This document shows, piece after piece, positions 1 through 7,493 of a stretch of DNA of 50,160 nt; the stretch's first letter is position 1; the number at the start of each line of letters is the position of its first letter. The translations under genes were made by a program, and so were the position numbers. This DNA is from Salibacter sp031581065 (lineage in GTDB: Bacteria; Bacteroidota; Bacteroidia; Flavobacteriales_G; Salibacteraceae). The stretch covers positions 1 through 50,160 of the forward strand of contig NZ_JAVLBN010000014.1 of NCBI RefSeq assembly GCF_031581065.1, written 5' to 3'. The notes under the pieces are model-generated. The model ran no database searches. It had not been told where the DNA came from and saw nothing but the letters and a program-made list of their open reading frames with translations.

Positions 1-164
1 GATTCTGATAGTTTTTGCAGAACCATAGTTGTTTTTCCTGCACCTCGATATCCTTTAATGATGATGAGCTTTTGAGACCAATCGATTTGATTGTACAGGT
101 AACGTTTTGATTTGGCGTTTAGCTGGGTTAGTTTCTTTTTTGATTTTTCGATTAACAGGTTCAT
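1..164 (-). CDS. P-loop ATPase, N-terminal part (cut by window edge)
   Basis: The minus strand reads in frame from an ATG at 164 to the window edge, giving about 54 residues. A Walker A loop (GYRGAGKTT) sits near residues 41-49, after a Lys-rich N-terminus and the stretch NQIDWSQKLIIIK. This arrangement, a short N-terminal helix then a P-loop reached after about 40 residues, is typical of the AAA ATPase + DUF4143 family common in Bacteroidota genomes; only the first residues are visible, so the family call is an inference. Its upstream region is the repeat island at 165-947. The rest of the gene lies outside the window. Confidence 0.65.
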   Translation of the reverse strand, partial: MNLLIEKSKKKLTQLNAKSKRYLYNQIDWSQKLIIIKGYRGAGKTTMVLQKLSE

Positions 165-236
165 GGTTTGTTTTTATTATAAAGCAAAAATATAAAATGT
201 TTTTTACAGAAAGCGTTTTTGTGATTGATGTGTAGG

Positions 237-315
237 GTTGAGTCCCGTTCCTTCGTCACGAGGATCTAAGTTCATCTAAGTCTTGACTTGCGTCAAGGAC
301 TAAGATTCACTAAGA
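237..315 (+). repeat. Family A hairpin repeat, copy 1
   Basis: The copy begins GTTGAGTCCCGTTCC, continues through CGTCACGAGG, then has CTAAGTTCATCTAAG, a hairpin core (TTGAC, four-base loop, GTCAA), CTAAGATTCACTAAG and GAGTCGAGG. The same outer blocks occur at 6697-6775, and the inner part at 510-562, with different but still self-complementary core arms. The conserved flanks and changing paired arms argue for selection on structure, or descent from a mobile palindromic repeat. Confidence 0.75.
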
Positions 316-430
316 GTCGAGGTCGAGAGAAGTTCTAATGGTGGTTTTGGGATTATGAATGATGGATTATGAGTGATGAATGTTGAGTGAGCTGTTTAGT
401 TGGTTTAATAGGGTTGAGGTCAAGCCGGAG

Positions 431-510
431 GTGCTGACCGAAGCGTCAGTAGCTGAAAGTGCTGACCGATAGCGTCAGTAGCTGAAAGTGCTGACCGTAG
501 CGTCAGTAGG
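431..510 (+). repeat. Family E tandem repeat, 3 units of about 28 bp
   Basis: Three head-to-tail units start at 431, 459 and 488. Each begins GTGCTGACCG and contains a small inverted repeat CTGAC ... GTCAG; the first two units are separated by GTAGCTGAAA. The units differ by one-base insertions near the loop centre. The last unit runs directly into the family A copy at 510, so the two families abut. No protein-coding reading is supported. Confidence 0.75.
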
Positions 511-562
511 TCTAAGTTCATCTAAGCTTTGGCTGGGGCCAAAGGCTAAGATTCACTAAGAT
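510..562 (+). repeat. Family A hairpin repeat, copy 2
   Basis: Contains CTAAGTTCATCTAAG, then the core CTTTGGC TGG GGCCAAAG, then CTAAGATTCACTAAG. The core is nearly identical to that at 6697-6775 but differs from copy 1 (TTGAC/GTCAA) by paired changes that keep the stem. It lacks the GTCCCGTTCC leader of the other two copies because the family E tandem array lies directly upstream. Confidence 0.75.
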
Positions 563-724
563 TTGGAAGTTTGTTATTAAAACGAAATGTTCTGCTGCTA
601 AGTGGGGTCAAATTTATTGAGTTGGAAAGTTAATCATAAAACACGCGATACAATCGCGCGGTAGCGATGAGAGTGAAGGTTCTAATGGTGGTTTTGGTTT
701 GTTTGATGCTTGAGGTATTTAAGG

Positions 725-807
725 TTGTAACGCAGCGAGCGCGGTGCTTTTTGGATGTCAGCTCTGCTGAAAAACGCGGAGGTCGCAGCGGGTTCGCTGT
801 CGCTCAC
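725..807 (+). repeat. Family B repeat, copy 1
   Basis: About 83 bp starting TTGTAACGCAGCGAGCGC and ending GTTCGCTGTCGCTCAC, with TCAGCTCTGCTGAAAAACG in the middle. Copies at 845-927 and 3934-4017 have nearly the same length and the same order of blocks. The GCAGCGAGCG and CGCTGTCGCT ends are imperfectly complementary, so the transcript could fold into a long hairpin. Confidence 0.7.
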
Positions 808-844
808 TGTTGGATAAGGGTTTGGAGTTGGGTGGTTTGGAAGT

Positions 845-927
845 TTGTAACGCAGCGAGCGCAACGAGTAAGTGAATGTTTGCACTGCTGAAAAACGCAG
901 CGCATGCAACGAATTCGCTGGCGCTAT
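845..927 (+). repeat. Family B repeat, copy 2 (diverged)
   Basis: Starts TTGTAACGCAGCGAGCGC like copy 1, keeps CTGCTGAAAAACGCA in the middle and ends with ATTCGCTGGCGCT. The interior has drifted more than in the other copies, which suggests an older copy. It ends about 20 bases before the stop of nhaD on the opposite strand. Confidence 0.6.
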
Positions 928-947
928 ATGGTTAAAATGGTGAGTTT

Positions 948-2390
948 TTAGTGTGTGTACAATGTTTGGGCGAGGATATAGAATACTCCGGCTCCGGCAA
1001 GGTAGCCAACTAATGCGAGGAAGCTGATTTTGCGGAGGTACCACACGAAATCAATTTTCAGGATTCCCATTACGGCTACACCAGCTGCACTGCCAATGAT
1101 GAGGCAGCTTCCGCCTGTACCGGCACAGTAAGCGAGGAATTCCCAAAATACGTGATCAACAGGGTATGATATACCGGCAACCTCAGGGCCAATTTCGTAC
1201 ATCCCCATAGCAGCAGCTACGAGTGGAACGTTATCCACAATTGATGAAAGCAATCCGATTATTACGTTGATAATATACAGGTTTCCAACACTCGATTCCA
1301 GGATTCCGGCCAGATCAATAAGGTGACCGGCACTTTGTAAACTGGCTACAGCAACCAGAATACCGAGGAAGAAAAGGACACTTGGTGTGTCAATTTTTCT
1401 CAAAGTATTCACTACAGATAGCTGTGTTTTATCCTTGTGCGATTTATTCTTGTGAAGGATTTCTGTCACGAGCCATAATATCCCCAAACCAAGCAAAACG
1501 CCCATAAACGGAGGCATATGTGTTACTGTTTTGAAAATTGGAACCTGGAGCAGGCAGGCAACACCCAGGATGAAAACAAGATTTCGCTCACTTTTAGTGG
1601 TCAGATCCTTATCAATACCGTTGCTATCATCAGGCCTTGTGATATTTCCTTTCATTGTAAAGGAAAGAATTCCGAGTGGTACGAGAAGTGTGACAAGAGA
1701 AGGCAAGATAAGCGTTGCGATGATATTTCCGGCTGTGATTTGACCACCAATCCAAAGCATAATGGTTGTTACGTCACCAATTGGAGACCATGCACCACCG
1801 GCATTGGCAGCAATAATGATGACACCGGCAAAAAGCCAAAGATCTTTTTTATCGGCAATTAATTTTTTGAGTAGGGCAGCCATCACAATTGCTGTAGTGA
1901 GGTTGTCAAGGGCTGCGGAAAAAAAGAAAGTAAGGATACTCAAAATCCAAATGAGCTTTACCTTCTTTGTTGTTTTAATTCTGTCAGTGATCACGCTGAA
2001 ACCACCGTGGACATCAATAACTTCAACGATTGTCATGGCACCTATGAGGAAGAAGAGGATTTCAGAAATCTCGATTAGGTGGTGCTCTAATTCATGAATG
2101 ATGAAATGGTTGGTGAGGCTTTTGACATTTTCATCAGCTCCTATAGAAGCGTCTGAGAGTCCGAGGGCGTAATTTTTGAGTCCTTTTACGTAATCTCCCG
2201 AATTTGCTATAAACTCAGGGATGGACCAGGAGTAATCAACATTGAGTACATCGCTGGCTCCAAAAACAAATATTGTCCAGGTAAGAACCCCGGTTAGAAG
2301 CGCAGATGCTGCTTTATCAACTTTAATGTTATGTTCAAGGGCGATTCCAAGGTACCCAAAAACAAAAATGACAACCATTAATAAATACAT
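948..2390 (-). CDS. nhaD: NhaD-type Na+/H+ antiporter
   Basis: The 480-residue product is almost wholly hydrophobic, with about 12 predicted membrane segments, and matches the NhaD branch of the ion-transporter superfamily: it exchanges cytoplasmic Na+ (or Li+) for external H+ across the inner membrane. Visible family hallmarks include an early segment with VDKAASALLTGVLTW, a mid-protein AALDNLTTAIVM stretch with the conserved Asp-Asn-Leu-Thr, AANAGGAWSPIGDVTT, and a later SSIVDNVPLVAA repeat of the same motif. The ATG at 2390 directly precedes a hydrophobic segment. It is probably transcribed alone or from its own promoter, since the neighbouring gdh-type stop is 61 bases upstream. Useful for a marine or saline habitat, though that is an inference. 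Confidence 0.9.
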   Translation of the reverse strand: MYLLMVVIFVFGYLGIALEHNIKVDKAASALLTGVLTWTIFVFGASDVLNVDYSWSIPEFIANSGDYVKGLKNYALGLSDASIGADENVKSLTNHFIIHELEHHLIEISEILFFLIGAMTIVEVIDVHGGFSVITDRIKTTKKVKLIWILSILTFFFSAALDNLTTAIVMAALLKKLIADKKDLWLFAGVIIIAANAGGAWSPIGDVTTIMLWIGGQITAGNIIATLILPSLVTLLVPLGILSFTMKGNITRPDDSNGIDKDLTTKSERNLVFILGVACLLQVPIFKTVTHMPPFMGVLLGLGILWLVTEILHKNKSHKDKTQLSVVNTLRKIDTPSVLFFLGILVAVASLQSAGHLIDLAGILESSVGNLYIINVIIGLLSSIVDNVPLVAAAMGMYEIGPEVAGISYPVDHVFWEFLAYCAGTGGSCLIIGSAAGVAVMGILKIDFVWYLRKISFLALVGYLAGAGVFYILAQTLYTH

Positions 2391-2451
2391 GGCAAAGAAA
2401 ATTGAGTGTTAACAAGTGTGCTCCTTACCGGGGGCAAATTTTATTTTGGCG

Positions 2452-3681
2452 CTAAACTAACTTTTTAAGCGCAATTTCAAATGCTGTTTTTGCGATATTT
2501 TTTGTGTCGCTACTATCTGCATGAGCAGCTTTAATCGCTTTTTCAATCGTTACGGAAGTATCGCTGAAAATAGCCTCGTCAGTCATCGCAACATCATCTT
2601 GCATTAAATAGCCAAATACACGTGCCATTCCGCAGTTTGATATGAAGTCTGGAATTACGCTAATTTGGTTATCTGTGTAATCTGCGATCGGACCAAAAAA
2701 TATTTCAGAATCAGCAAAGGGGACATTTGCTCCAGAAGAGATAACTTCCATTCCGTTTTCGATCATTTGATCGATTTGATTGCGAGTTATGAGTCTGGAT
2801 GCTGCGCAAGGGATGAAAATATCAGCCGGTACAGACCAAATCTTTTCGTTTACCTCGTCAAAGCTCATCATGTTATCGGCAACGAGTTTGTTACCGTCCT
2901 TTTTGAGGAAGAGGTCTTTAATTTCTTCAAAAGAAAAACCGTCTTCGTTTATGAGTCCGCCTACACGGTCAATGATACCAACGATTTTAGCACCTTCTTT
3001 AGCGAGGTAGTATGCTCCGGCAGCTCCAACATTACCCCATCCCTGAACGATTACTTTTTTGTCTTTGAGATCAGTACTGTGGTAAGTACTGTAGTAATGA
3101 CGAACAGATTCTGCAACTCCGTATCCGGTGATCATATCAGCTACAACAAATTTGCGATCAACATCAGGACTGAATCTTGGATCTTCAATTACTTTGATAA
3201 CACCGTTACGTAACTGGCTTATTTTTTTGATTTTCTGTGCTTCATTAGGCTGATAGTGTCCCATGAAAACACCTTCTTGAGGATGCCATATTCCCTCATC
3301 CTCGGTCATTGGAATTACTTCGTGAATTTCGTCAACATTGAGATCTCCTCCGGTACCGTAGTAGTTTTTGAGTAATGGACGAACAGCTTTGTACCATCTT
3401 CTCAAAACGCCTTCTTTACGGGGGTCGTTTGGATCAAAATTGATACCTGATTTGGCACCACCAATTGGCGGACCAGAAACGGTAAATTTCACTTCCATTG
3501 TTTTGGCAAGTGATTCAACTTCTCTTTTATCGAGCCCTTTTCTCATGCGTGTGCCGCCACCTGCAGCTCCACCGCGAAGTGAGTTAATCACAACCCAGCC
3601 TTTTGCATCTGTTTCAGGATCTGACCATTCAAATACGATTTCGGGATCTTTGTTTTCGAACTTGTCGAGTAGTTCCTTCAT
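2452..3681 (-). CDS. Glu/Leu/Phe/Val dehydrogenase family protein
   Basis: The 409-residue protein belongs to the amino-acid dehydrogenase family that reversibly deaminates an amino acid to a 2-oxoacid using NAD(P). The N-terminal domain carries the substrate-binding motif PPIGGAKSG (residues 71-79, with the conserved Lys77). The C-terminal Rossmann domain has GWGNVG at 214-219. The length is closer to glutamate dehydrogenases than to the shorter leucine dehydrogenases (about 365), but the middle part (GTGGDLNVDE, then WHPQEGVFMGHY) is unlike textbook hexameric enzymes, so the substrate is left open. The ATG at 3681 is the first in frame. Upstream lies repeat island 2. Confidence 0.85.
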   Translation of the reverse strand: MKELLDKFENKDPEIVFEWSDPETDAKGWVVINSLRGGAAGGGTRMRKGLDKREVESLAKTMEVKFTVSGPPIGGAKSGINFDPNDPRKEGVLRRWYKAVRPLLKNYYGTGGDLNVDEIHEVIPMTEDEGIWHPQEGVFMGHYQPNEAQKIKKISQLRNGVIKVIEDPRFSPDVDRKFVVADMITGYGVAESVRHYYSTYHSTDLKDKKVIVQGWGNVGAAGAYYLAKEGAKIVGIIDRVGGLINEDGFSFEEIKDLFLKKDGNKLVADNMMSFDEVNEKIWSVPADIFIPCAASRLITRNQIDQMIENGMEVISSGANVPFADSEIFFGPIADYTDNQISVIPDFISNCGMARVFGYLMQDDVAMTDEAIFSDTSVTIEKAIKAAHADSSDTKNIAKTAFEIALKKLV

Positions 3682-4338
3682 TTCAAGAAATTTATAATGA
3701 TGTTAATCTTTCAAATTCGCTGGCAAATGTAATAATTAGGGTTTATTGTTTGAGTTTAATGGTTTAAAGTTTAATGTTTGGGTTGAGGTCGAGAGTGAGG
3801 AAGTTATGAATGATGAGTTATGAATGATGAGTTAGGAGGTTGAGGTCAAGGCTGAGGTGTAAGGTTAAGGTTGAGGGAAGTTCTAATAGTGTTTTTAGTA
3901 TTTTAAGGGCTTGGTTGTTGGGAGGTTTGGGTGTTTGTATCGCAGCGAGCGCAAAGGTTTTTTTATGTTAGCTCTGCTGAAAAACGCGGAGGTCGCAGCG
4001 TGTTCGCTGTCGCTCACGTTTGGGAGGTTGGGGAGTTTGGTGTTGGGTGGTTTGGGGGGTGGAGGTCGAGGCCGAGGTCAAGGTCGAGAGGGTTTTAATG
4101 AAATTTATGGAATTTTTTGGGTCAGGTTTTTATGAATACTTTGGTTATTAACCCTAAATATGAGTTTACCGCGATCTATACTCGACCTTAACCTTGACCT
4201 TAGTCCTTTTTTGAAATTCTACTTTTTAGTTCCCGAGGCCTCAAAACTTGACCTGCATCTTAATGAAGTTTATTTTCTTAATGGTTTACATAAATACTAG
4301 TAAGATTAGCGTTTAAGCAAACAGCTCAAAGCTAGCTC
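3682..4338. repeat. Repeat-rich gene-free island 2
   Basis: Some 650 bases between the start of the dehydrogenase gene and the stop of anmK. It holds an ATGAATGATGAGTT double repeat near 3801-3833, a purine-rich GAGGTCAAGG-type simple repeat (3780-3885, 4060-4095), a family B copy (3934-4017) and, near 4175-4203, an inverted version of the purine-rich phrase (CGACCTTAACCTTGACCTTA). Promoters for the dehydrogenase gene must lie here, but no clear TAnnTTTG box was recognised. No gene is supported. Confidence 0.75.
3934..4017 (+). repeat. Family B repeat, copy 3
   Basis: Starts TTGTATCGCAGCGAGCGC, has TTAGCTCTGCTGAAAAACG in the middle and ends TGTTCGCTGTCGCTCACG. It is closer to copy 1 (725-807) than copy 1 is to its near neighbour copy 2, which argues against simple local tandem duplication. 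Confidence 0.7.
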
Positions 4339-5406
4339 TTATGCTTCATCGTAAACAACTCCTGTAATGTGGTCTTTTTGAGCTCCGGTTGCTGATGCAA
4401 AGACATTTATCTCATTTTTTACTCGTAAGTAACCCATTAAGCCAAAAACAATTGCTTCTTTGAAATCGATGAGTTCTTTATCCGGGATTACAAGTTTCCA
4501 ATCGGTTTGTTCTTTGATTAATTCGATGAGGTATTTGTTGTAAGTCCCGCCACCAGTGAGTAAAACTTCTCCGTTCTTTTTAATGGAGTTGAGTGTTTCA
4601 GCAATTTTTTGAGCTGCATGGTGTGTGAATGTAGAGATGAGTTTTTCCTCCTGGGTCATGAAAGGCATTAAAAGCGGTTCAATTGCTCTCATAATCAGCT
4701 CTGTACTCCACGAAGGATTGGATTTGTCGCTGTAAATCTCGAGTGAATTTAATCTTTCGGTCAGATCCGATATTGGCTCATTGTTTCTAGCGATATCTCC
4801 GTTTTCATCATAATCTTGTCCCAATTCTCTGGCAAAACGGTTGATGAGATAATTGCAGGGTGAAATATCGAAAGCTCTTCTTTTTTTACCGTCATTGAAC
4901 GAAATATTCGAAATTCCGCCCATGTTTAAGCAAGCATCGTATTGATTGTAGAGCAGTTCGTCTCCAATGGGCACGAGCGGAGCTCCTTCTCCTCCAAGAA
5001 GTACGTCTTGAGTACGAAAGTCGGCCACGGTTCTGACCGAAGCCTCCTGAGCTATGGCTTGTCCATGACCTAATTGAAAAGTAAACCCTTTTCGTGGTTC
5101 ATGAAAAACTGTGTGTCCGTGTGATGCGATTAAATCCACCGCTAGTTTTTCCTCCCTGATGAGCTTTTTCACCGTTTCTCCCAAAAACTTACCGTACTCT
5201 AAATGTGCGTGTTGTAAGCGGTCACCCTTAGCGTCATAGAGACTTTTTAGCCAACTTTGCTGCTGTTTAGAATAAGGGATGAATTTTGTAAAAAGTACTT
5301 CGTGATCAGATCCATTGAATCGGCTTAAAGCCAAGTCCAGTCCATCGAGAGATGTTCCTGACATCACTCCCAAAACATTAAGTTCAGTTTTATTGTTTTT
5401 CATCAT
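4339..5406 (-). CDS. anmK: Anhydro-N-acetylmuramic acid kinase
   Basis: The 355-residue product is AnmK, which hydrolyses and phosphorylates 1,6-anhydro-N-acetylmuramic acid with ATP to give MurNAc-6-phosphate during peptidoglycan recycling in the cytoplasm. The signature phosphate-binding loop MSGTSLDG is at residues 15-22; further family motifs are DFRTQDVLLGGEGAPLVPIGD in the centre, NMGGISN, and LLTGGGTYN near the C-terminus. The length is normal for the family. Two adjacent ATG codons (5406, 5403) open the gene; the first is used here. It is divergent from the acyl-CoA dehydrogenase gene across 75 bases. Confidence 0.95.
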   Translation of the reverse strand: MMKNNKTELNVLGVMSGTSLDGLDLALSRFNGSDHEVLFTKFIPYSKQQQSWLKSLYDAKGDRLQHAHLEYGKFLGETVKKLIREEKLAVDLIASHGHTVFHEPRKGFTFQLGHGQAIAQEASVRTVADFRTQDVLLGGEGAPLVPIGDELLYNQYDACLNMGGISNISFNDGKKRRAFDISPCNYLINRFARELGQDYDENGDIARNNEPISDLTERLNSLEIYSDKSNPSWSTELIMRAIEPLLMPFMTQEEKLISTFTHHAAQKIAETLNSIKKNGEVLLTGGGTYNKYLIELIKEQTDWKLVIPDKELIDFKEAIVFGLMGYLRVKNEINVFASATGAQKDHITGVVYDEA

Positions 5407-5481
5407 AACGGTGTTAAGTTAGCGAAATTAAGGCAGATAAACTATATTCGCGAACCCATAAAATGACGAAATTTTAAGAAA

Positions 5482-6624
5482 ATGGATTTTCAATTAACAG
5501 AAGAACAACAGGCAGTGAAAGCAGCTGCGCGTGATTTTGCGCAAAATGTACTGAAACCGGGCGCTATCGAGCGTGATGAAAAACAGGAATTTGCGAAAGA
5601 GGAAATCAAGCAGCTGGCAGAATTGGGTTTCATGGGAATGATGACAGACCCAAAGTACGGAGGAAGTGGAATGGATACTGTTTCCTATGTGTTGGCAATG
5701 GAGGAGATCAGTAAAATTGATTCTTCTGTATCGGTATGTATGTCAGTAAACAATTCATTGGTTTGCTGGGGACTTGAGAAGTTTGGAACTGAGGAGCAAA
5801 AGCAAAAATATTTAGTTCCGCTCGCTAAAGGTGAGAAAATTGGAGCTTTTTGCCTTTCAGAACCGGAAGCAGGATCTGACGCAACATCACAGCGTACAAC
5901 CGCTATAGATGAAGGTGATCACTACGTACTAAATGGTACAAAAAACTGGATTACAAATGGTGGAAGTGCGAGCATTTACCTCGTAATCGCTCAAACTGAT
6001 GTTGAAAAGGGACATAAAGGAATCAATGCATTTATCGTTGAGCGCGATATGGATGGTTTCGTTGTTGGAGCAAAGGAGAATAAAATGGGAATTCGCAGTA
6101 GCGATACTCACACTTTGATCTTCAATGATGTAAAGGTTCCAAAAGAAAACAGAATAGGTGAAGATGGATTCGGATTCAAATTTGCGATGAAAACACTTGA
6201 AGGTGGTAGAATAGGTATTGCAGCTCAAGCACTTGGTATTGCAGCCGGAGCTCTTGAACTGGCAACAGCTTATTCTAAAGAACGCAAAGCATTTGGAAAA
6301 GAAATTCACAAACACCAGGCTATTTCATTCAAGCTTGCTGATATGGCAACTGAAATTGAGGCTTCACGTTTATTATGCCTCAAAGCTGCTTCATTGAAAG
6401 ATGAAGGTAAGCCAATTGGTCACGCTAGTGCTATGGCGAAACTGTACGCTTCAAAAACAGCGATGGATGCGACTACTGAAGCTGTTCAGATTCACGGTGG
6501 TTATGGCTTCGTTAAAGAGTATCATGTTGAGCGCCTCATGCGTGATGCCAAGATTACTCAGATCTATGAAGGAACTTCTGAAATTCAGAAAGTTGTTATT
6601 AGTCGAGGGTTGTTGGCTGAATAA
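5482..6624 (+). CDS. Acyl-CoA dehydrogenase (short-chain type)
   Basis: The 380-residue flavoprotein has the full acyl-CoA dehydrogenase fold: an alpha N-terminal domain, a middle beta domain with CLSEPEAGSDA and NGTKNWITNG for FAD and substrate contact, and a C-terminal alpha domain with the catalytic base Glu363 in IYEGTSEIQ. It oxidises acyl-CoA to trans-2-enoyl-CoA in beta-oxidation or amino-acid breakdown and passes electrons to ETF. The sequence most resembles short-chain/butyryl-CoA dehydrogenases; chain-length preference is inferred. A weak promoter-like TATATTCG lies about 35 bases upstream. A rho-independent terminator follows the stop by 26 bases. Confidence 0.93.
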   Translation: MDFQLTEEQQAVKAAARDFAQNVLKPGAIERDEKQEFAKEEIKQLAELGFMGMMTDPKYGGSGMDTVSYVLAMEEISKIDSSVSVCMSVNNSLVCWGLEKFGTEEQKQKYLVPLAKGEKIGAFCLSEPEAGSDATSQRTTAIDEGDHYVLNGTKNWITNGGSASIYLVIAQTDVEKGHKGINAFIVERDMDGFVVGAKENKMGIRSSDTHTLIFNDVKVPKENRIGEDGFGFKFAMKTLEGGRIGIAAQALGIAAGALELATAYSKERKAFGKEIHKHQAISFKLADMATEIEASRLLCLKAASLKDEGKPIGHASAMAKLYASKTAMDATTEAVQIHGGYGFVKEYHVERLMRDAKITQIYEGTSEIQKVVISRGLLAE

Positions 6625-6650
6625 AATAGAGTTTTATAGATTTTGTAAAG

Positions 6651-6680
6651 CCCTTCAGTGAAAGCTGAGGGTTTTTTTTT
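6651..6680 (+). terminator. Rho-independent terminator after acyl-CoA dehydrogenase
   Basis: The arms CCCTTCAG and CTGAGGG pair with one bulged base around a TGAAAG loop and are followed by nine T residues. It ends the plus-strand acyl-CoA dehydrogenase transcript and separates it from the repeat island. Confidence 0.85.
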
Positions 6681-6696
6681 GGTTTAGGAGTTAGGT

Positions 6697-6775
6697 TGAG
6701 TCCCGTTCCTCGCGTCACGAGGGTCTAAGTTCATCTAAGCTTTGGCTGGGGCCAAAGGCTAAGATTCACTAAGAG
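6697..6775 (+). repeat. Family A hairpin repeat, copy 3
   Basis: Carries the leader GTTGAGTCCCGTTCC, CGCGTCACGAGG, CTAAGTTCATCTAAG, the stem core CTTTGGC/GCCAAAG, then CTAAGATTCACTAAGAGT. The leader matches copy 1 and the core matches copy 2, so copies 1 and 2 are each incomplete or altered versions of this arrangement. Confidence 0.75.
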
Positions 6776-6944
6776 TTAAGGCCGAGGTCGAGGTGAAGTG
6801 CGTTCAAATTTTACTTTGGGGTTGTTGGGTGCTCAAATTGTTAATTGGTTTGAAGTTGGAAAGTTGGGGTTAGAAGTTAGATAGATAGGAAGTTATGAAT
6901 GATGAGTGATGGATTATGAGTGATGAGTGAGAATCAGAGGATAT

Positions 6945-7012
6945 GAGATATGTTCTTTCGCTTTGCTCTAGAACGAAATAGGGAAATATTTTTTCGCTTT
7001 GCTCAAAACGAG
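6945..7012 (+). repeat. Family F repeat, copy 1 (68 bp)
   Basis: Starts GAGATATGTTCTTTCG and ends GGCTC- or TGCTC-type AAAACGAGA. It contains a TTTCG ... CGAAA inverted pair. A second copy of identical length lies 410 bp downstream (7355-7422). Confidence 0.7.
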
Positions 7013-7354
7013 ACTTTAAAATCTTTTTTCTTGATTAAAAAGATAGAAAAAATCAAGTCTCATCAGATGCGATTTTTCTCCGCGTTCGCTGCGAAAACCG
7101 TAGTCGGATTGTGTGCTTCGCGCTTTGTTTCTTGCTCAATTAGCTGTGTTGGTTTGGTAATTAGCAATTGTTGGTGTTAGCTGTCTAATTGCCGAGGTTA
7201 GGAATGGATTCCGCTTCGAAACGCGACTACGCACATCCGCTACGTATCGCTGACTGATGAGACGGGAGCTACGTATTGTCGTTTTGGTTGACTGGAAAGT
7301 TTGGGATTCGCTTGAGGGTTGATGTCGAGGTTGAGAGTGGGAGTGAGGGGAGAG

Positions 7355-7422
7355 GAGATGTGTCCTTTCGCAAGTTCAAGAACGAAATAAGGAAATATGT
7401 TTTTAGCGTGGCTCAAAACGAG
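7355..7422 (+). repeat. Family F repeat, copy 2 (68 bp)
   Basis: Starts GAGATGTGTCCTTTCG, keeps GAACGAAATAAGGAAATAT and ends GGCTCAAAACGAGA. It is colinear with copy 1 with substitutions only, so both copies keep exactly the same length while the sequence drifts. Confidence 0.7.
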
Positions 7423-7493
7423 AAGGGAGATCAAGTTTGAGGTCAAGGCTGAGGAGAGGGATCTGTTTTTTATGAAGACAAATCAACGCTGTG

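Larger units (their letters stand above)
165..947. repeat. Repeat-rich gene-free island 1
   Basis: About 780 bases without a credible gene, between the start of the ATPase gene and the end of nhaD. It is a mosaic of repeat families that recur in the islands at 3682-4338 and 6625-7493: a CTAAG-flanked hairpin repeat (two copies), a tandem CTGAC/GTCAG hairpin repeat (three units), two copies of an 83-bp GCAGCGAGCGC repeat, an ATGAATGATGAGT-type simple repeat, and the phrase GTTCTAATGGTGGTTTTG (twice). Open frames across it, on both strands, follow the repeats and carry no recognisable domain, so they are not called. Confidence 0.8.
6625..7493. repeat. Repeat-rich gene-free island 3
   Basis: About 870 bases between the convergent stops of the acyl-CoA dehydrogenase and murF genes. 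After a terminator at 6651-6680 it holds family A copy 3 (6697-6775), ATGAATGATGAGT-type repeats (6891-6930), two copies of a 68-bp family F repeat (6945-7012 and 7355-7422), a CGCGTTCGCTGCG stretch related to family B near 7080, and a CTACG-rich segment near 7225-7280. Frames open across it on both strands lack any domain and track the repeats. Confidence 0.75.

Noticed and set aside
431..500. Counting the GTGCTGACCG units of the tandem array as copies of the genome word
   Set aside because: They share only CTGACC; the GG-N-T start and the TCTGACC core are absent.
431..510. Possible CRISPR array
   Set aside because: Only three units with near-identical spacing sequence rather than unique spacers, and no cas genes in the window.
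667..1044. Open frames on both strands through repeat island 1 (up to about 120 codons)
   Set aside because: They follow the repeat units, have no domain, signal peptide or start context, and overlap each other and the nhaD end.
3911..4135. Open frame of 74 codons in repeat island 2
   Set aside because: Low-complexity Gly/Arg-rich translation of a purine-rich repeat; it includes a family B copy also found in non-coding contexts.
6950..7446. Open frames in repeat island 3 on both strands
   Set aside because: Translations of family F and related repeats, with no coherent protein features.
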